Assembly (NCBI RefSeq): GCF_964340395.1
Contig: NC_135551.1
Span: forward strand, 14,512,003-14,576,002
Direction of reading: 5' to 3'
DNA length: 64,000 nucleotides
DNA from: Glandiceps talaboti
Taxonomy: Eukaryota > Hemichordata > Enteropneusta > Spengelidae
Part shown: in pieces, positions 60,424-64,000 of the stretch
Layout: each line of letters begins with the position of its first letter
Numbering within the stretch: the first letter of the stretch is position 1
The notes under the pieces: generated by a model
What the model was told of the DNA's origin: nothing
Database searches by the model: none
The model's input: the letters and a program-made list of their open reading frames with translations, nothing else
Program-made: the position numbers and the translations under genes

Positions 60424-60965
60424 GCGAAGATGACCTAAAGGTCAGGGATACAATCCAGGTTCTGGCATTTAAAGTATTAACTTTCATTAAAGCCTTATAG
60501 GATCGCATAGGATAGGATCATATATAATCGTCTTCTGAAACAACCTCTTCTAGAACTCTATCAGACAACTGTTTTCAAATATAAATTTCAATCCTAATTC
60601 GACTTCAGTCTTGAATCAGAGGCCACTGTGTTGTAAATTTTGAATTGAACATGCGCCGTCTTTGTTTTGTAAGTTTGTATCATGTTACGATAGCCAACGT
60701 ACCAAGATGGAATACGTATGTGTTGTTTTCCACATCCTTTAGTCAGTCAGTCAATCAGTCAGTCAGTCAGTCAGTCATGACCATTCATTCATTCATTTAT
60801 TCGTTAGAGGGATCCAAGAGTGACATAAAAGAAATATCGAAGCAAGATTGCTATTAATCTACACAAGGGTTGACTAAAGGCAAAACTGTCATAACAAGGC
60901 AATGGAATTGACATGTTGTAATTTTGAACTTGAACTTGTTCCCAATAAATACTATAGCTGCATCT
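60424..60965 (+). terminator. 3' UTR and polyadenylation signal of the C1q-domain gene
   Basis: AATAAA at 60944-60949 is followed after about 20 bases by a GT-rich TGTGTTGTTGTGTC (60970-60984), a good cleavage/polyadenylation arrangement. An earlier ATTAAA at 60486-60491 is an alternative. The UTR contains a (CAGT)n run at 60742-60776. Confidence 0.7.
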
Positions 60966-61155
60966 AATTATGTGTTGTTGTGTCTTTTATTAACACCTTT
61001 TGACTTTGCGAGCGACTACACACCTGTATTTGAATACTATGATTGTGGAATGCTATCTCTCTGATCTCTGAGTATGACCCCATTAGATTAGATGGATTAT
61101 GCCATAAAATTGCCAGTATATGTGTATAACGATATAGCAGCTAAACCGCAAAATA

Positions 61156-61690
61156 ATGATATGGATGAGAAGCTGGTATTTATTGTGGATTAATTCTTAA
61201 TCAGTAAAAACGACTTTTAAAAACAAAAACTAATATCAAACAACATTGACCAAGTCTGTGTTTATACCCCAATAATTACATAAAAATGAATTAAATGCGT
61301 GATTTTTTTATTGTACATAAAGCAAGTGATTTGTAAACAAACTGGGTTTAGCACAGCAGGTAATAATGACGTCATGTCCAGTTTTTACATACACATATCG
61401 GTTCTCCATATATTGAAATATCACCATGTGTGCATATTTTTTATTTTTTGTGTTTACTTGTGATTATTTATTTATCCCTACTTGTTTACAAATCATGATC
61501 ACTTCCGGTACGTAACAAACATTTTTGTCCACATGAATAATTCAATAATTTATTCTCCTTAAGATATTAATGTGAAACGGCTCTGGGCTGAGTATGTTTT
61601 CATATAGCTTTTTAAGTAGAAACACTGACACGATCTTTTCTTGATAAAGAACCCAAAATAAATATGTAATAACCCATTTGAAATGAAATA
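61156..61690. mobile_element. Decayed MITE family D copy (tentative)
   Basis: The left side ATGATATGGATGAGAAGCTGG, then TATTTATTGTGGATT and ACATTGACCAAGTCTGTGTT, matches family D. A weak right side (TTAAGTAGAAACACTGACA...CCCAAAATAAATATG) is seen at about 61608-61665. Too diverged to set exact ends. Confidence 0.4.
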
Positions 61691-63164
61691 ATGAAAACTG
61701 GACGTCGAACCTAAATGTCATATTTAGTACGTCAATTTATTTTATACAATGTAAAAATAGCTTACAAATGAGAGAGTATTGAGTGATTTCAGTAACGTTT
61801 TATTTATTACCGAGGGAATTGGTTCGCGAGCAAGACGCATTGAACTTTAAACCATCATATCAGCGACCGTTATAATCACGTGGCAAAAGTTAGGAAACCG
61901 TTTCATTTTGCCAGTGCCTTGATGATGCCGTTAGACTATATCAAATCTAGGGTTAAGCTTTCTCTTTTATAAGACATAATTTGAGATCGATGACGAGATA
62001 GTATAGGGAATATTCTTACAGTGACAATTTTTTTTTCTGTTGACCTTATTTTTATCTCTGTGATCAAACTCTAACAACATCAAACAGATATCGAACAAGT
62101 AGCAGATTCACAACTGTTTACAAACGGACATGACGCCCGGGACACGAAGCCAATGTACGTACACAGTACATACATGATTAGTATAGATGCAATGCAGCCA
62201 ATAAGAGTTGAACAAAATGGAAACAAAATTACGAAAACTGGCTAACGTTTATATAGTTATTGGGGCCTTTAAAATACTAGAAAGAATGGCTTCGACGTAG
62301 TCTGGAAATTTAAACGAAATTTCCAAGACGTGAATTGATGTGCACATATTATGAATTCTTTTGCATTCCTTTTTCCCCGTGTTTTTTTAAAGGAATTGTT
62401 GACAAACCTATAGTGAACGTGCAAGATGGTCAACTGAGCTACGTTTAATTGACATCCAGAAGCATTATTACATATATCAATATTAACAATGGATTTGTAC
62501 CTTTGTTTTCTTGGACAACATATATAAAAATGATATTGCTTTTTGATCACGTGACTGTGTACTGTTCACAACACCGCTGATATTTCGGTGATGACAGATA
62601 GGACGATTTCTCAGTTTAAATCTTGACTATGTACCTGTGTATTTATCTCCGCGAATTCTGATCACTGAGTGACCCGTGATGTTTACATCCGGGAATTCCT
62701 GGAGGAAAGCGAGAAGACCTAGTCTATCCACACGACAATTTTAGATCTATTGAATATCCTTGGAAACTACTTTAAATGTACAAATTGTGAATTTCAGGGA
62801 AGAAGTTTGACGGAATTCGGGAACACACCTGTTGAACACATGTTTACAGATTGATGTAAATCTATTCAAATATGATACTTAGCATAATACTGCTCTGCCG
62901 TCCGTCACACAAATGTCACCAAAGTCGGCTATTACGATGAATACGACGTAAGCGAACAAAATACACATTAAATTAATCTATCAGTAATGGAATAATATTG
63001 AAGACATATCATGGTGATTTAAATGACAATATGACAAGAGTGGCATATTTGATAAAGAGTAAAAGTGTCGATGTAATTTTGATTTTGTTACTCGGCCAGC
63101 TAAATCCCAGTTTAACTACCTTTTACTTGAACTTCGAATAAACTATAAATGTACATCCACGTAT

Positions 63165-63170
63165 GTACAT

Positions 63171-63213
<43 letters not shown>
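63165..63213. repeat. (TTTA)n microsatellite
   Basis: About 12 ATTT units. Confidence 0.95.
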
Positions 63214-63805
63214 CAGTCAGGCAATGACCTACTATATATCTTGCCTTGATGTCCCATGAGAAAGAATATTGATTCGAAACGGGACTGTTTCACTCGCTCC
63301 TTACACCCTTCTACATACACGTATGGACAGCTTTCGATCGATCTAGTATTGACCTGTATGGGCTTATGTAAATTTGTGACGGTATTTTCTTTTACACCAT
63401 TCTGGTAAATTTAGAATGAATATTGAAATAGAAACATCCGCCGATGTAAACCAACTCCTGTCGTTTTAAAAGGTAACATTTACACACACAGTGTCACTGT
63501 AGTATCAAACAACACCACCGGAAAGAAAGAACAAAGGCTGTCACTTTTAATTTGGAAAAAAAATTGTAAACTTGTTTGAGGTTTCAAGAGTAATCCTGTA
63601 CTTCGCAAGCATCAAACAATGTGCAATCTGTCAAGGAGTGTTTGATTATTCCCTTAAACTAACAAATACTGGAAATACAGCATGGCAGTATGTATGAATT
63701 GATGTTTGATATTTTCTCATTTAATATTGATATTTCTTATTTGTAATTATTTGCCGCTCAGCGGATTACAAAATTGATAAACTATTACTCAAACAGAGAA
63801 ACGTA

Positions 63806-63892
63806 TATATAAACTTGATGTAGCTTTCGGGATTTGCTGTTCGAATCGTCGAGTTGTATATCTTGTGGTCGAAACTGGTGATTCGTACAATC
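63806..63892 (+). promoter_or_regulatory. Possible promoter and first exon of a gene running off the right edge
   Basis: TATATAAA at 63806-63813, a CpG-bearing segment from about 63835 and a consensus donor ATC|GTAAGT (exon end 63892) together resemble a TATA promoter with a short 5' UTR exon, the same layout as at 58765-58873. There is no ATG-led frame of note before the donor. Confidence 0.35.
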
Positions 63893-64000
63893 GTAAGTAT
63901 ATACACATTTTATCGATAGTAACTTGAAATATCGTTTGATAACCTATCTAGCCGTGGCAGTGGAAATGGAAAAAAAGAGCTTTGATTTGGAACAACTTTT

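Larger units (their letters stand above)
60966..63790. other. Intergenic, no gene recognised
   Basis: Holds a decayed MITE family D-like sequence (61156 to about 61690) and a (TTTA)n run (63165-63213). Minus-strand frame 62269-62550 has no recognisable domain. Confidence 0.4.

Overview
This 64 kb window is eukaryotic nuclear DNA from an animal. Its genes carry GT-AG introns and belong to metazoan families (jagunal, BTB-kelch, SLC22, collagen/C1q). The DNA is AT-rich and crowded with microsatellites, inverted-repeat transposons, a tRNA-derived SINE and CR1/L2-type LINE pieces. The mix suggests a marine invertebrate, either a lophotrochozoan (mollusc or brachiopod-like) or an invertebrate deuterostome. 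The sequence alone does not let me choose between them.

Four host genes can be supported, all on the + strand. (1) JAGN1-like, 2 exons, 5048-7537: an ER membrane protein of the early secretory pathway. (2) A 722-residue BTB-kelch protein, 13221-15389, with an intronless CDS and two BTB domains in tandem before BACK and a degenerate kelch propeller. (3) An SLC22 organic-cation-transporter-like gene, 10 coding exons, 41793-53006, 587 residues, with every exon junction in frame. (4) A secreted collagen-like C1q-domain protein, CDS 59473-60423, with a probable non-coding first exon ending at 58873. A TATA box plus a splice donor at the right edge may start a fifth gene. The four genes show no obvious functional link and read as ordinary neighbours.

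The remaining sequence is mostly repeats. Positions 1-1980 (- strand) hold an uninterrupted 660-codon 5' portion of a LINE ORF2 (endonuclease plus start of the reverse transcriptase), running off the left edge. LINE 3' ends lie at about 8.9, 30 and 49 kb. A tRNA-derived SINE sits inside a CATA microsatellite at 17.5 kb, with a truncated reverse copy at 47.3 kb. Several inverted-repeat elements are delimited by sequence, some with target duplications: 6045-6311, 10012-10252 with 41591-41679, 11213-12023, 15427-15815, 18849-18885, 28476-28821 with 44612-44963, 32026-32316 and 44349-44557. A decayed Mutator-like transposase lies in SLC22 intron 1.

Between 33 and 41.3 kb the DNA is almost wholly tandem. 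First come modules of about 110-140 bp, duplicated as larger blocks. Then comes a satellite of about 3.3 kb with a 32-34 bp monomer (about 100 copies) and local higher-order repeats, ending about 530 bp before the SLC22 start codon. Long stretches at 22-27 kb, 53-58.7 kb and 61-63.8 kb contain no gene I can recognise.
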